This document shows positions 8,255 to 17,373 of a stretch of DNA of 64,000 bases, one piece after another. Positions within the stretch are counted from its first letter, which is position 1; each line of letters opens with the position of its first letter. The translations under genes and the position numbers were made by a program. A model generated the notes under the pieces. It searched no databases. It saw only the letters and a list, made by a program, of their open reading frames with translations, and was not told the origin of the DNA. This stretch comes from Liquorilactobacillus cacaonum DSM 21116 (lineage in GTDB: Bacteria; Bacillota; Bacilli; Lactobacillales; Lactobacillaceae), in the NCBI RefSeq assembly GCF_001436735.1, contig NZ_AYZE01000008.1:123011-187010 (forward strand), written 5' to 3'.

Positions 8255-9613
8255 TCATTTAAATTTTCTCAGATACGGTGTCAACATACTTAATAACCCT
8301 ATCGTTTGACTAGGAAACGCAAATATTTGCTTATTCAATTCTGATTGGGTTAGTTTTTGCCCTATAATTATTGCCAAAAAATTAATTAATTCAGGAGCTT
8401 CATCACCATAAACACTAGCACCTACTAAATATGAATCCTGATCAAAAATTAAAGTGGCTTCCGCTTCTGGTTCATTCTTAGTCTGAAAACGCAAGCGACT
8501 TCCATAAGGGATTGTTTTAATCAAGTACTGATCCTCTTTTTCTTTAATCTCCAACTCACTTATTCCCACTTGTGCAATTCGTGGCAAGGTAAAAACGACA
8601 CTTGCAATAGCAGGATATTCAATAGCTTCACTTGTCTCACCTAACAACAATTTTGCTAAGTAGTTTGACTCAAATGTCGCAGTAGGTGTTAATCTAGGTA
8701 TTTTTTTATCAATTACATCACCGCTAGCATAAATATGAGAAATATTTGTTTGTAGATGATTATCAACAATAATCCCGCCTCGATTAAATTCAACACCGGC
8801 AGCCTTAAGGTCAAGCTCATCAATATTAGGAATTCTTCCTGTGGCATCAACAATATAATTGGTTTTAACCTCAAGTCCTGAAGCAGTCACAACACTTAAC
8901 CCGTTAGTTTCATTTTGTTGAATTTTTTGCACCGCTTCATTAAAATGGATTTTTATACCCATCTTTTCCATTTGCTGCAAAAGACTGTCAACGTACTTTT
9001 GATTAAAACCTCTCAGCGCTCCTGCAGCAAATTCAATTACTGTAACCTCAGCACCTGCAGTTTTAACTAGCATTGCAAATTCTAAAGAAACAATCCCAGC
9101 CCCAATAAATGTCATATGTTTTGGCAACTCAGATAAGTCCAAAAAATCACGACTATCATGTAAAAATTCGTTTCCCTCTACTGGTAATCGATTAGGCTTT
9201 TGCCCCGTCCCAATTATAAAATCAGTTGCACTAATTCTATTTTCACCAACTGATATAGAATGTGCATCCAAAAACCTAGCTGTTCCATTGAATATTTCTA
9301 TCCCTACAGCTTTGAATTGTTGCTCTAATAACAGATGGATTGGATTTATTGTTGCTTTTTTATATGCCATTAACTCTTTCCAATCAATTTGAAGATTGCC
9401 TTTTATTCCAAATCCTTCGTATGCGTTAGCTTGGTGAATTAAGTCAGCTGCCCCATCTAATAAAATTTTGGCATTACATCCATAATTCGTACAAGTTCCA
9501 GCAATTAAATCTTTTTCAACAATTGCCACTTTTTTCCCTGCTCTTTGTAATTCTACAGCTGCATGCCAATTTGCATGTCCACTTCCGATAAAAACAACAT
9601 CAAATTTTTTCAT
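8255..9613 (-). CDS. FAD-dependent pyridine nucleotide-disulfide oxidoreductase (glutathione reductase-like)
   Basis: A 452-aa class I flavoprotein disulfide reductase. It has an N-terminal FAD-binding motif (VFIGSGHANW), a redox-active CTNYGC pair (Cys41/Cys46), a second Rossmann fold for NAD(P)H (FIGAGIVSLEFA) and the dimerisation domain. The active-site His of the usual HPT motif near the C-terminus appears replaced (FAFPSQT). The substrate may therefore differ from glutathione; coenzyme A disulfide, bacillithiol-like or metal substrates are possible. It lies 28 bp after a MarR/OhrR-like gene, which suggests redox-controlled expression as one operon. Confidence 0.8.
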   Translation of the reverse strand: MKKFDVVFIGSGHANWHAAVELQRAGKKVAIVEKDLIAGTCTNYGCNAKILLDGAADLIHQANAYEGFGIKGNLQIDWKELMAYKKATINPIHLLLEQQFKAVGIEIFNGTARFLDAHSISVGENRISATDFIIGTGQKPNRLPVEGNEFLHDSRDFLDLSELPKHMTFIGAGIVSLEFAMLVKTAGAEVTVIEFAAGALRGFNQKYVDSLLQQMEKMGIKIHFNEAVQKIQQNETNGLSVVTASGLEVKTNYIVDATGRIPNIDELDLKAAGVEFNRGGIIVDNHLQTNISHIYASGDVIDKKIPRLTPTATFESNYLAKLLLGETSEAIEYPAIASVVFTLPRIAQVGISELEIKEKEDQYLIKTIPYGSRLRFQTKNEPEAEATLIFDQDSYLVGASVYGDEAPELINFLAIIIGQKLTQSELNKQIFAFPSQTIGLLSMLTPYLRKFK

Positions 9614-9641
9614 ATTTTTTCCTCAATCTTTTCCTTATTCT

Positions 9642-10103
9642 TTATTTATATTCTTCCATTTGTTCAGAAATTACTTTTGCAACTCGTTCATTCAGTTCAT
9701 GTGCTTCATTCAAAATTGAAATAAACTTTGAATGCTCAGATCCAACTAACTTGGCCTGAATCTTAGCAATTTTAGCTTGAATAACTTTAAAATTTAGCAT
9801 CGCTTTACCTGTCAATGCCAATTCAAAACTCCGTCCATCAGTTAAAGATTTTTCTTTATTAATCCAGCCCTTTTGAATTAGTTTCTTTACGACAGGTGTC
9901 AAAGTATTGGTATCCAAATCTAAATTAAGACAGATCTGAGACAATGTACATTTCTCATATTGAGTGATACTCAATAGCGCCATATATTGCAAATAAGTCA
10001 AATCGTACTCAGTTAGCACCAACTGATATAGTTGATGAAAATAACGGTTAGTTGTATAGACCGCCAAACAAAGTTCGTCATAAAAAACGTTTTTGGATTC
10101 CAT
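9642..10103 (-). CDS. MarR/OhrR-like redox-sensing regulator
   Basis: A 153-aa winged-helix regulator. An N-terminal cysteine (Cys12 in DELCLAVYTTNRYFHQLY) sits where OhrR-type proteins carry their peroxide-sensing cysteine. The wing region (LDTNTLTPVVKKLIQKGWI, then DGRSFELALT) is typical of MarR/OhrR. GAGGAGG precedes the ATG. A perfect 18-bp palindrome covers the promoter region 14 bp upstream. It presumably represses itself and the following disulfide reductase until oxidised. The cysteine role is inferred from position. Confidence 0.82.
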   Translation of the reverse strand: MESKNVFYDELCLAVYTTNRYFHQLYQLVLTEYDLTYLQYMALLSITQYEKCTLSQICLNLDLDTNTLTPVVKKLIQKGWINKEKSLTDGRSFELALTGKAMLNFKVIQAKIAKIQAKLVGSEHSKFISILNEAHELNERVAKVISEQMEEYK

Positions 10104-10116
10104 GATTCCTCCTCTT

Positions 10117-10134
10117 TATATCGTATACGATATA
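10117..10134. promoter_or_regulatory. Perfect palindromic operator of the MarR/OhrR-like gene
   Basis: TATATCGTATACGATATA is an exact 18-bp palindrome 14-31 bp upstream of the regulator start codon. MarR-family dimers bind palindromes of this size overlapping their own promoter. No second copy was noticed elsewhere in the window. Confidence 0.65.
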
Positions 10135-10294
10135 TTATCGTTTTTTTTTAGTTAAATCAAGTCATTTGAAAATAAAAACATTAAGATATTCATAACTTCT
10201 CTTTTTTTTAGTCAAATCTTCATAATTATCATTTACAGATCCTAAAATCACACTAAAGTTAATAAAAAAGGATTTTTTTAAAGGAGCTAGACTT

Positions 10295-11287
10295 GTGCAA
10301 GAAAATAGAAGACGAAGAAACAAAAGGCAAACCAAAAAAAAGCATCACTTATGGTTTTGGGGAATATTAATTGCAATTCTTATTATATGTGGCAGTGTTT
10401 GGATGATGTGGAATTACTTGAATCCTCAAAAACATTTTTCTAATCTCAAAACCCTCAACACAACTAAAACTAAGTATCATCAGGCAAAAGGAACTTTCAA
10501 TATCTTAGTAATTGGTTCGGATGAACGCCCTAATCAAGTAACTGGTCATACAGATTCAATGTTATTAGTCCACGCTAATTTAAATAGTCATAAATACAAT
10601 ATTGTCAGCATTCCCCGTGATTCTCGCATATATATGCAAAATTTTGGCTATACAAAACTAACAAGTGTCCAATCTGTCTATCAAGAAAAATATGGCGCAA
10701 AAAAAGGCGTATTAATGGCAGTTAAAACTATTTCCAGTTATCTTAATGTTCCTGTAAACTATTACCTTGAAACAAATTATTGGGGATTTCGATCGATGGT
10801 AGCGGCCGTTGGTGGTATAACTATGAATTTACCGTTCAACGTGACACTAACTCACCCCTGGTACGCAGATGATCAAAATAAGACTTTTACAAAAGGCAAG
10901 CACAACTTAGATGCAAAAATGGTTACTGAAATTGTCCACGAAAGAGATTCTCTTCCCGGAACCGATTTTGGAAGACAAAGACTTCAAGAAGATGCTCTCG
11001 TTGGAATCGCTAACAAGGTAAGCAATCCTGTTAATGCATTCAAAATACCTGCGCTGGTCAATTCGACTTCTAAATTTCTAGTCGCCACAAATATGAATAA
11101 AACTGACATGATTAGTATTGCTTTAGCCGTCGCAAATAATTTCGATGCAAAAAAACAACTTCACTACTTCCAACTTAAAGGGACTAACGAAGTTGCTTAT
11201 GACAATATTCTTGAAAATTATAATGACGAAATAATCCTAAATAAAGCAGATTTACAAAAAATTATTTCAAATAAGTTGGATAATTAA
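10295..11287 (+). CDS. LytR-CpsA-Psr (LCP) family cell-wall ligase
   Basis: Enzymes of this family transfer wall teichoic acid or capsule polymers from undecaprenyl carriers to peptidoglycan on the outer face of the membrane. The 330-aa protein has a very basic cytoplasmic N-terminus (RRRRNKRQTKKK), one membrane helix (about residues 21-43) and the LCP domain: NILVIGSDERPN, HTDSMLLV, SIPRDSRI and the arginine-rich GTDFGRQRLQ. GTG start with AAAGGAGC upstream. It stands alone, ending at a strong terminator. The exact polymer cannot be deduced. Confidence 0.9.
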   Translation: MQENRRRRNKRQTKKKHHLWFWGILIAILIICGSVWMMWNYLNPQKHFSNLKTLNTTKTKYHQAKGTFNILVIGSDERPNQVTGHTDSMLLVHANLNSHKYNIVSIPRDSRIYMQNFGYTKLTSVQSVYQEKYGAKKGVLMAVKTISSYLNVPVNYYLETNYWGFRSMVAAVGGITMNLPFNVTLTHPWYADDQNKTFTKGKHNLDAKMVTEIVHERDSLPGTDFGRQRLQEDALVGIANKVSNPVNAFKIPALVNSTSKFLVATNMNKTDMISIALAVANNFDAKKQLHYFQLKGTNEVAYDNILENYNDEIILNKADLQKIISNKLDN

Positions 11288-11434
11288 TCATTATTTTTCA
11301 AGTAATTATAAATTAATATTTATGCATTTGAAAAGTTGCTATATCTGAAACATAAAAATTTTAGTTCTTTTTGTGGAATTTTATTTTTAAAATCAAATTT
11401 CGATGCTCTATACTTTAATCACATTTATATAAAA

Positions 11435-11473
11435 AAGGAGCTAAATCAGAAAATAGATCTGATTTAGCTCCTT
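11435..11473. terminator. Bidirectional Rho-independent terminator
   Basis: AAGGAGCTAAATCAGA and TCTGATTTAGCTCCTT form a 16-bp perfect stem with a 7-nt loop, flanked by A-rich and T-rich sequence. It serves the convergent LCP gene (plus) and DUF1003 gene (minus). Its core GCTAAATCA recurs in the terminator at 12665. Confidence 0.85.
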
Positions 11474-11545
11474 CTTCTATCTAATGTTTCGTTTCTACAA
11501 ATGTTTAAATTTTACTGTGCTATAACTTAAAAATCCACACAATGT

Positions 11546-12313
11546 TCACTTTTGATCTTTTTGCGTTGCATCCCTTGCTTCAAAATATTGTTGAAGTCTC
11601 CGCAATTCACTAACTTGCGATTCGATTGAGCCCAACATTTCTGTTTGAATCTTTTGGATTTGTAGCAAATTGGGTTGATCTTGCTGGATAAGGTGATCAA
11701 TCTTTGAATGCAACACTCTGATTTCTTCCTCCGACTTTTGGTTTACTTGGTAATCATTTCGCGATTCCATTCGATCATACTCTGAAGAGCGATTTTGACT
11801 CATCATAATCAGTGGTGCTTGAATAGCCGCTACCATACTTAAAAACAAGTTAAGTAAAATAAATGGGTACGGATCAAAGTGGACCCCGAACCAATGGAAA
11901 ATATTTAATAAAATCCAAAAAATCATAATTCCGATAAATGTCAAAATAAATGACCAACTACCACCAAAACGAGCTACTCCATCAGCAATTTTTTGCCCAA
12001 AAGTTAAAGAATGTTCTAACTGCTCCCTTACATCAATCATCTGATATGCATCATTTTCCATCACTCGTGTCAATTTTCTAGTTAACTTATCATTTTGCCG
12101 ATAATCTTTTGCAATCATCTGATCCATTTTTTTTACACGATATTCAACTAAATGCTCGCTACATATAAATTGATTATCACTTGCTTTAGGAAAATCTCTT
12201 CTTATTAGGGCCCGCAAAGAACCGTCCAAGTCCTTTAGAAATACCCCATCTACTAAATCATATTCCTTTTGATCTACTAAACATTTTAGTGAACGCTTAA
12301 CTTCTTTTTCCAA
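11546..12313 (-). CDS. DUF1003 family membrane protein
   Basis: A 255-aa protein of unknown function. A soluble N-terminal region contains two cysteines (LKCLVDQ and FICSEH) that could belong to a zinc-ribbon-like fold. Two membrane helices follow (about 116-137 and 151-172, FDPYPFILLNLFLSMVAAIQ, the DUF1003 signature), then a charged C-terminal segment likely to form a coiled coil. The ATG has only a weak Shine-Dalgarno (GAGAGGTAATTATC). A 30-codon frame lies 27 bp upstream in the same direction. Confidence 0.8.
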   Translation of the reverse strand: MEKEVKRSLKCLVDQKEYDLVDGVFLKDLDGSLRALIRRDFPKASDNQFICSEHLVEYRVKKMDQMIAKDYRQNDKLTRKLTRVMENDAYQMIDVREQLEHSLTFGQKIADGVARFGGSWSFILTFIGIMIFWILLNIFHWFGVHFDPYPFILLNLFLSMVAAIQAPLIMMSQNRSSEYDRMESRNDYQVNQKSEEEIRVLHSKIDHLIQQDQPNLLQIQKIQTEMLGSIESQVSELRRLQQYFEARDATQKDQK

Positions 12314-12340
12314 TGATAATTACCTCTCAATTGAATTATT

Positions 12341-12433
12341 TTAGCGTTCATGCCGCGAGGGATCGCAATCGTCTGCACCATGAACAGTTATCTCATCATT
12401 ATTATTGTTATTATCTCTATGACTATCTGACAT
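12341..12433 (-). CDS. Possible 30-aa polar peptide upstream of the DUF1003 gene
   Basis: The frame starts ATG at 12433 after GTGAGGGAA and encodes MSDSHRDNNNNNDEIT, then VHGADDCDPSRHER. It is highly polar with an Asn run and one cysteine, and ends 27 bp before the DUF1003 gene. It could be a genuine small protein or a translated leader. The ribosome binding site is weak and close to the start, so I hold this loosely. Confidence 0.3.
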   Translation of the reverse strand: MSDSHRDNNNNNDEITVHGADDCDPSRHER

Positions 12434-12664
12434 TTCCCTCACCACACTTTCTAAAAGTTTATTATAACCATACAAGTTAAATTTATTGATTTATTAACCG
12501 CATGTCAACTTAATCTTAAATTTGTATTTTTTTTTTAATAATTCATCCCATTTTATGATTTTTAACAAAGCTATAATATCAAAAAGCTGTCTTATCTATA
12601 TCAGATATTCTATTTAACATTAAAAATCATAAGTGTTGCCTAAATAAAAACTCTAATTAAATTT

Positions 12665-12708
12665 AGAATGGGGCTAAATCAAAATATAACTTGATTTAGC
12701 CCCATTCT
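12665..12708. terminator. Rho-independent terminator after uppP
   Basis: An 18-bp perfect stem, AGAATGGGGCTAAATCAA with TTGATTTAGCCCCATTCT, encloses an 8-nt loop. It lies 38 bp past the uppP stop on the minus strand. The remaining 12434-12664 sequence is AT-rich and I see no gene in it. Confidence 0.8.
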
Positions 12709-12745
12709 ATCACATAAACCATTTTTAAAAATTTCCAGCTTATAA

Positions 12746-13567
12746 TTACACACCAATTAACTTAGCAATTACAACTGCTCCACCCATCAAAATGCAGTAA
12801 ATCGAAAATGGGCCCATCGTGTTAATTTCTTTGCGATTGAACCAATGCATCAAAAAATAAACACTTAAAAATGCAAATATTCCAGCAACCACACCACCGC
12901 TCAAAGATAATGTTAGTAAGCCAGCTGGATGATTATGAATTAATTTGGGCACTTCTAAGACAGCTGCACCTGCAATAACCGGAGTGGATAAAAGCATTGA
13001 AAATCTAGCAGATTCCTCATTAGATAACCCCATCCAAAAACCTGCAGTCATGCTTGACCCAGAACGCGAAAAACCAGGTATTAAAGCAAAAGATTGGAAA
13101 ACTCCAACTATCATTGCCTGCCACCAAGATAATTCCTCTAATTTCTTGGTACCTTTCTTCCGAAGACGTTCACCTAAAAATAACAATACTCCATTAATAC
13201 ACAAGAAACTTGCTGCAAGTGTTACGCTGCTAAATGCATCAGTAATGGATTTTTCAAAAATCGCACCAAGCAAAATTGCGGGAATTGTTCCCATTACAAG
13301 TAATAACAGTACTTTTTTGGAATCTTTAGCGGTAAAAAGAGAACGAATTATTTTTGCCCAGTCTTTTCTGAAATAAATCAACAGTGCAATTGTCGTACCA
13401 ATATGCATCATCACCACAAATTCTAAAAAATTATGCTTTAAAAAACTTGGATTAAGGTTCCATCCAAACAAATACGGTACAATCACCGCATGAGCGACAC
13501 TACTAATTGGAAAAAGTTCTGAAATTCCCTGTACAATAGCTAAAATAATAGTTTTAAAAAAAGTCAT
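12746..13567 (-). CDS. uppP: Undecaprenyl-diphosphatase UppP (BacA)
   Basis: Integral membrane phosphatase that recycles undecaprenyl diphosphate to the monophosphate carrier for peptidoglycan and teichoic acid synthesis; extra copies give bacitracin resistance. The two family motifs are present: VQGISELFPISSVAH near the N-terminus and PGFSRSGSSMTAGFW in the middle. The start chosen is the ATG at 13567 (273 aa), 10 bp after GGAGG. An upstream TTG overlaps that ribosome binding site. It is monocistronic and ends at the hairpin at 12665. Confidence 0.93.
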   Translation of the reverse strand: MTFFKTIILAIVQGISELFPISSVAHAVIVPYLFGWNLNPSFLKHNFLEFVVMMHIGTTIALLIYFRKDWAKIIRSLFTAKDSKKVLLLLVMGTIPAILLGAIFEKSITDAFSSVTLAASFLCINGVLLFLGERLRKKGTKKLEELSWWQAMIVGVFQSFALIPGFSRSGSSMTAGFWMGLSNEESARFSMLLSTPVIAGAAVLEVPKLIHNHPAGLLTLSLSGGVVAGIFAFLSVYFLMHWFNRKEINTMGPFSIYCILMGGAVVIAKLIGV

Positions 13568-13727
13568 TATGTACAATCCTCCCTATTTTTATCAATTGTA
13601 TCTTGATAGAAAAACAAAAGTGGATGTCATAATAAATTCTTAAAAAACTTTGCACTAATTTATTATTTTTGAAAACAATCTCTACTATAACTGTACTAGA
13701 TCAATTTTCATATTCTTTAGGCTGACC

Positions 13728-15164
13728 TCATTTTCTTAATTCACGTTTTCTCAAATATGGTAATAATAATCCTACGCCAAATAAAACAAAGACGGTAATA
13801 AAATTCATCAATAATTGATGATCAAATGATTTTGTCCCTACTGCTGCATCTTGTGGAATGAAACCTAATGTCGCACAAACAAAAGTAAATAAGAAACACC
13901 ATCCTCCGACAAGTAAGGCGAACTTACGATTTCGAATAAATACATAATCTGATTTAAACTTCTTTTCACGCCACCTTATTGCAAGAAAGGCGAAGAATAC
14001 CCAACAGGTTTTGTATGGTGAAACAATTCCATTGATATTTAATAACCAATTGTAAATAGTATTAATATTGGGCAGCGTACCTGTCAGTAATAATAAGAAC
14101 AAACTCAGTCCTGTAGTCATCAAATATGAATTAACTGGTAAGCCCTTCTTGTTCTTCTTCATAAGCCAGCTTGGCATAAATCTATCGGCAACATCCCCAG
14201 CAAAAACACGACTTGAAGCATCCAGTAATACTGCCAATTGTGCCATCATAAAAATTGCTTGTACAACAGCAAAAATGTACATTAAAAGCTTACCTACACC
14301 AAGTTCAGCTCCTAACATTGAAAATGCATAATATGGCCCGTTCATCTTGAAATCATGTGGAATTGCATTTGCATTAAAGAAAATCGCTAATGAAAGTGTC
14401 CCGAAAATCGTAAGGAAAGCGGTCATCAATGCTAATAGCCACATTGCTTTTGGAAATTCATGTTTTGGATCTCTCATTTGAACAATATAAGGTGCCGCCA
14501 ATTCCGCACCAGACATCGCAAAAATCAACAGCCCAGTTGTTGAAAAATATTTCAAGCTAAAATGTGGCATAAATGCCCCAAGATTAAATGGCTGTGTTGC
14601 AATATGAGTACCATTCATCAAAGCATATCCTGCCAACAAGACAAATAACAAGGACATGATGAACATCGCCCCACCACCAATAAGAGATAAAATTTCAAGT
14701 GAATTTTTAATCAAATTCTCTAGCAAGATAAATACTAAGATGATAATAAACGTCAATAATCCAAATTCAAACGTCGACATCTTATTACCTAGTGTATTAT
14801 TACCCAACACCATCCAGCTAAATGAAACAATAACCGAATTAGAGACATCTACAATATAAGGAACACTTTGAATCCAATACATCCATGATGTCCAGTAACC
14901 TAAAGTATCGTTACCACCACGTCTTACCCATGAGGCAAGACCGCCACTTTGATTGTCAAAAGTCAAACTGAGTTGACTAACAATCAATTCATATGGAATT
15001 ATATAGGCAAATAATAGAAAAACCCATGATACAACAACTGAAAGTCCTTGATTTTGAAACGGATAAAAAATATTTTCAAAACTAATTATGGTTACAAAAT
15101 CCAAAAGAGCCATTACCGGCCAACTCATATAATGTTTTTTTGGTTGTAAAAAATTATCTTGCAT
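13728..15164 (-). CDS. APC-family amino acid permease
   Basis: A 478-aa protein with about twelve hydrophobic helices. The first helices read MSWPVMALLDFVTIISFENI, and GLLIFAMSGAELAAPYIVQM (about residue 215) corresponds to the substrate-site helix 6 region of APC transporters. GGAGGAATAAAC precedes the ATG. No neighbouring enzyme points to a substrate; it stands alone with 250 bp of upstream AT-rich sequence. Amino acid or amine uptake or exchange is known for the family, but the specific solute is not inferable. Confidence 0.85.
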   Translation of the reverse strand: MQDNFLQPKKHYMSWPVMALLDFVTIISFENIFYPFQNQGLSVVVSWVFLLFAYIIPYELIVSQLSLTFDNQSGGLASWVRRGGNDTLGYWTSWMYWIQSVPYIVDVSNSVIVSFSWMVLGNNTLGNKMSTFEFGLLTFIIILVFILLENLIKNSLEILSLIGGGAMFIMSLLFVLLAGYALMNGTHIATQPFNLGAFMPHFSLKYFSTTGLLIFAMSGAELAAPYIVQMRDPKHEFPKAMWLLALMTAFLTIFGTLSLAIFFNANAIPHDFKMNGPYYAFSMLGAELGVGKLLMYIFAVVQAIFMMAQLAVLLDASSRVFAGDVADRFMPSWLMKKNKKGLPVNSYLMTTGLSLFLLLLTGTLPNINTIYNWLLNINGIVSPYKTCWVFFAFLAIRWREKKFKSDYVFIRNRKFALLVGGWCFLFTFVCATLGFIPQDAAVGTKSFDHQLLMNFITVFVLFGVGLLLPYLRKRELRK

Positions 15165-15423
15165 GTTTATTCCTCCAAATTATAATTACTTTAGTTTCTA
15201 AAATAATTATAATTTGGCGGCTTGTTTACAATTGTTGCCAGTTCTAAGCACAAAAGAAGCTCCCCCACTTAACCTTAAATTAGTACTTGTCAGAAATATA
15301 GCCTGCACAAATTAAGTTATCTTACATATCTGCCAAAATTCATACTTACTTATATATTTCCTAAACTCCCATAACTATAAATTTTAAAGCAATGCTTTCT
15401 AAAAATAAAGTATAAATAATAAT

Positions 15424-16773
15424 TTAATCGACTTCTTGGTTATTAGTCTCTGGTCCAAAGAAATAGACTATACAGGCTGCCACCATAGCAAAAATACTTA
15501 TTATAACAAAAATCATCATTGAATTTGAAACACTTAATAACCATGCGACGACCAGAGGCATTCCTACAGCTATGAGCTTGGAAATTCCATTTGCAATTCC
15601 TGCACCTCGAAACCGGTATTTGGTAGTGAACAACTCAGAAACATACACTCCTACCACTGATGCCATCAAAATATAGAAAAAAGTTGTCAAGAAAAAACCA
15701 ATTACCATAACCATGGTGGCACTTTTTTGTTGCGAATAAACAATCCCCAAGATTGCTGCTAACATAAAAGCTGTCACAATTGTGGGCTTCCTTCCTACTC
15801 GGTCAACTAACTGGGAACCTAAAAATGCACCTATTGGAGCTCCTAACATCATAATAGTTGAAAATCCCAGTGAAGAAACAATGTTAATTCCTTGTCTCAC
15901 CAATAAGGTGGGTACCCATGAAGTAAAAGTATACTGGCAAATAATTGTGGCAGAAACTGCAAATATTGCAACAAAAAGATTACGTTGAAAATGATTGTTT
16001 ATCTCTTTTGTAGCTTTTTCCCCTTGCTTATTTTTTCCAATTATTTCTTTTTTTGTATCTTGTTTATCCATCTCAGACTCTAATTTTTCGATAACACCTT
16101 GCGCTTCTTGCATGCGCCCATGTGTAATACTCCACCGTGGTGATTCTGGGAGACTACGCCGAAAGTACCACAACACCAAAGCTGATGCCCCAGAAATAAC
16201 AAACATTATCCTCCACGAAAAAAGTGGAATTAATAACGTACACATCAACATCGTAATTGGAGCTCCACAATTAGCAATACAAGAGGTCATTGCACACCAT
16301 TTTCCACGACTTTTAACTGGTGCGAACTCATTAATCATTGCAAAACCGGTAACGATTTCGGTTCCTAAACCAATACTTGCAATTAAGCGACAAACAATTA
16401 AAAAAAATATGTTTGGAGCAAAAGAGCCAATAAGTGTAAAAGAACCAAATACTAATAGATTCAACTGATATGCTTTTTTTCTACCAAAAAAATCCCCCAC
16501 TAAACCTGCAAAAACTGAGCCTAAAAATAATCCAAAAAAACCAACTGCCAAAAATATCGAATTAAGTTGCAAAGTTGACCACTTTGTTTCTAAAAGATAA
16601 CTACTAACCCCACTTGCTAAATAAATATCAATTGCATCTAAAAACATTCCAGCTGAAACAAGTATAAAAATTTTATAAAATGTTTTTGTTGGTTGAATTT
16701 GATTCATCCTAATTTTCAATTGTTCTACATTTTCATTATCTGTCATTCTTTTTGAATTTGTTATTTCGTCCAT
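15424..16773 (-). CDS. MFS transporter cotranscribed with leuBCD
   Basis: About 449 aa with twelve predicted helices. It carries the major facilitator motif between helices 2 and 3 (GLVGDFFGRKKAYQ), its repeat in the second half (QLVDRVGRKPTIV) and the PESPRW motif of sugar/organic acid porters. The start chosen is the ATG at 16773, with GAGGGGGAT upstream; the longer frame runs back into leuD. It begins 13 bp after the leuD stop, so it is probably the last gene of the leu operon. That position suggests an organic acid or branched-chain intermediate as substrate, which is inference. Confidence 0.85.
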   Translation of the reverse strand: MDEITNSKRMTDNENVEQLKIRMNQIQPTKTFYKIFILVSAGMFLDAIDIYLASGVSSYLLETKWSTLQLNSIFLAVGFFGLFLGSVFAGLVGDFFGRKKAYQLNLLVFGSFTLIGSFAPNIFFLIVCRLIASIGLGTEIVTGFAMINEFAPVKSRGKWCAMTSCIANCGAPITMLMCTLLIPLFSWRIMFVISGASALVLWYFRRSLPESPRWSITHGRMQEAQGVIEKLESEMDKQDTKKEIIGKNKQGEKATKEINNHFQRNLFVAIFAVSATIICQYTFTSWVPTLLVRQGINIVSSLGFSTIMMLGAPIGAFLGSQLVDRVGRKPTIVTAFMLAAILGIVYSQQKSATMVMVIGFFLTTFFYILMASVVGVYVSELFTTKYRFRGAGIANGISKLIAVGMPLVVAWLLSVSNSMMIFVIISIFAMVAACIVYFFGPETNNQEVD

Positions 16774-16786
16774 TTTAAATCCCCCT

Positions 16787-17371
16787 CTATTCAAAAATTG
16801 GTATACTTTTCTCAAAACTTTGAATCTTATGTTCTTGTTTAAGAGTTAATTCAATATCGTCTATTCCATCAATAAATTTTTGTTTCCATGTAGGATCAAT
16901 GTCAAAAGAATATATTCTGTCGTGACAAATTACCTTTTGATGAAGCAAACTAACAGTTATCTCATCATTTGAAGCAAGTTGTGCAAATTTTTCACGTGCT
17001 ATTTGCGGTAAAACAATTGGTAATATTCCATTTTTTGTACAATTCATAAAGAAAATATCACTGTAACTACCAGCAATAATAATTTTGAATCCCCAATCTT
17101 TAAGTGCCCAAGCGGCATGTTCACGTGAAGATCCACATCCAAAATTATCGCCAGTAATTAAAATTGTAGCATCTTTATATTCGGGTCTATTTAGAATAAA
17201 TTTTGGATTAGGACTTCCATTATCAAGAAACCGCCAATCATGAAAAAGATGGTTTCCATAACCCACTTTTAAAATATTTTTCAAAAATTGTTTAGGGATA
17301 ATCTGGTCTGTATCAATATTATTGTTCATCAGTGGAAGAGTCGTTCCTTTGTGTATTTTGATTGCCTCCAT
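16787..17371 (-). CDS. leuD: 3-isopropylmalate dehydratase small subunit
   Basis: Partner of LeuC in isomerising 2-isopropylmalate to 3-isopropylmalate, the second step of leucine synthesis. The 194-aa length is typical. The aconitase swivel-domain motif [17 protein letters not shown] is intact. AAGGAGG precedes the ATG and only 2 bp separate it from the leuC stop, so translation is probably coupled. The protein could act on related (alkyl)malates, but the Leu-codon attenuator upstream supports leucine. Confidence 0.94.
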   Translation of the reverse strand: MEAIKIHKGTTLPLMNNNIDTDQIIPKQFLKNILKVGYGNHLFHDWRFLDNGSPNPKFILNRPEYKDATILITGDNFGCGSSREHAAWALKDWGFKIIIAGSYSDIFFMNCTKNGILPIVLPQIAREKFAQLASNDEITVSLLHQKVICHDRIYSFDIDPTWKQKFIDGIDDIELTLKQEHKIQSFEKSIPIFE

Positions 17372-17373
17372 AG

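Noticed and set aside
15165..15423. Possible T-box or riboswitch ahead of the amino acid permease
   Set aside because: No T-box core sequence, terminator pair or known riboswitch signature is visible in this AT-rich stretch.
15995..16468. 157-codon plus-strand frame
   Set aside because: It is antisense to the MFS transporter gene, which has clear helices and motifs; there is no independent support.
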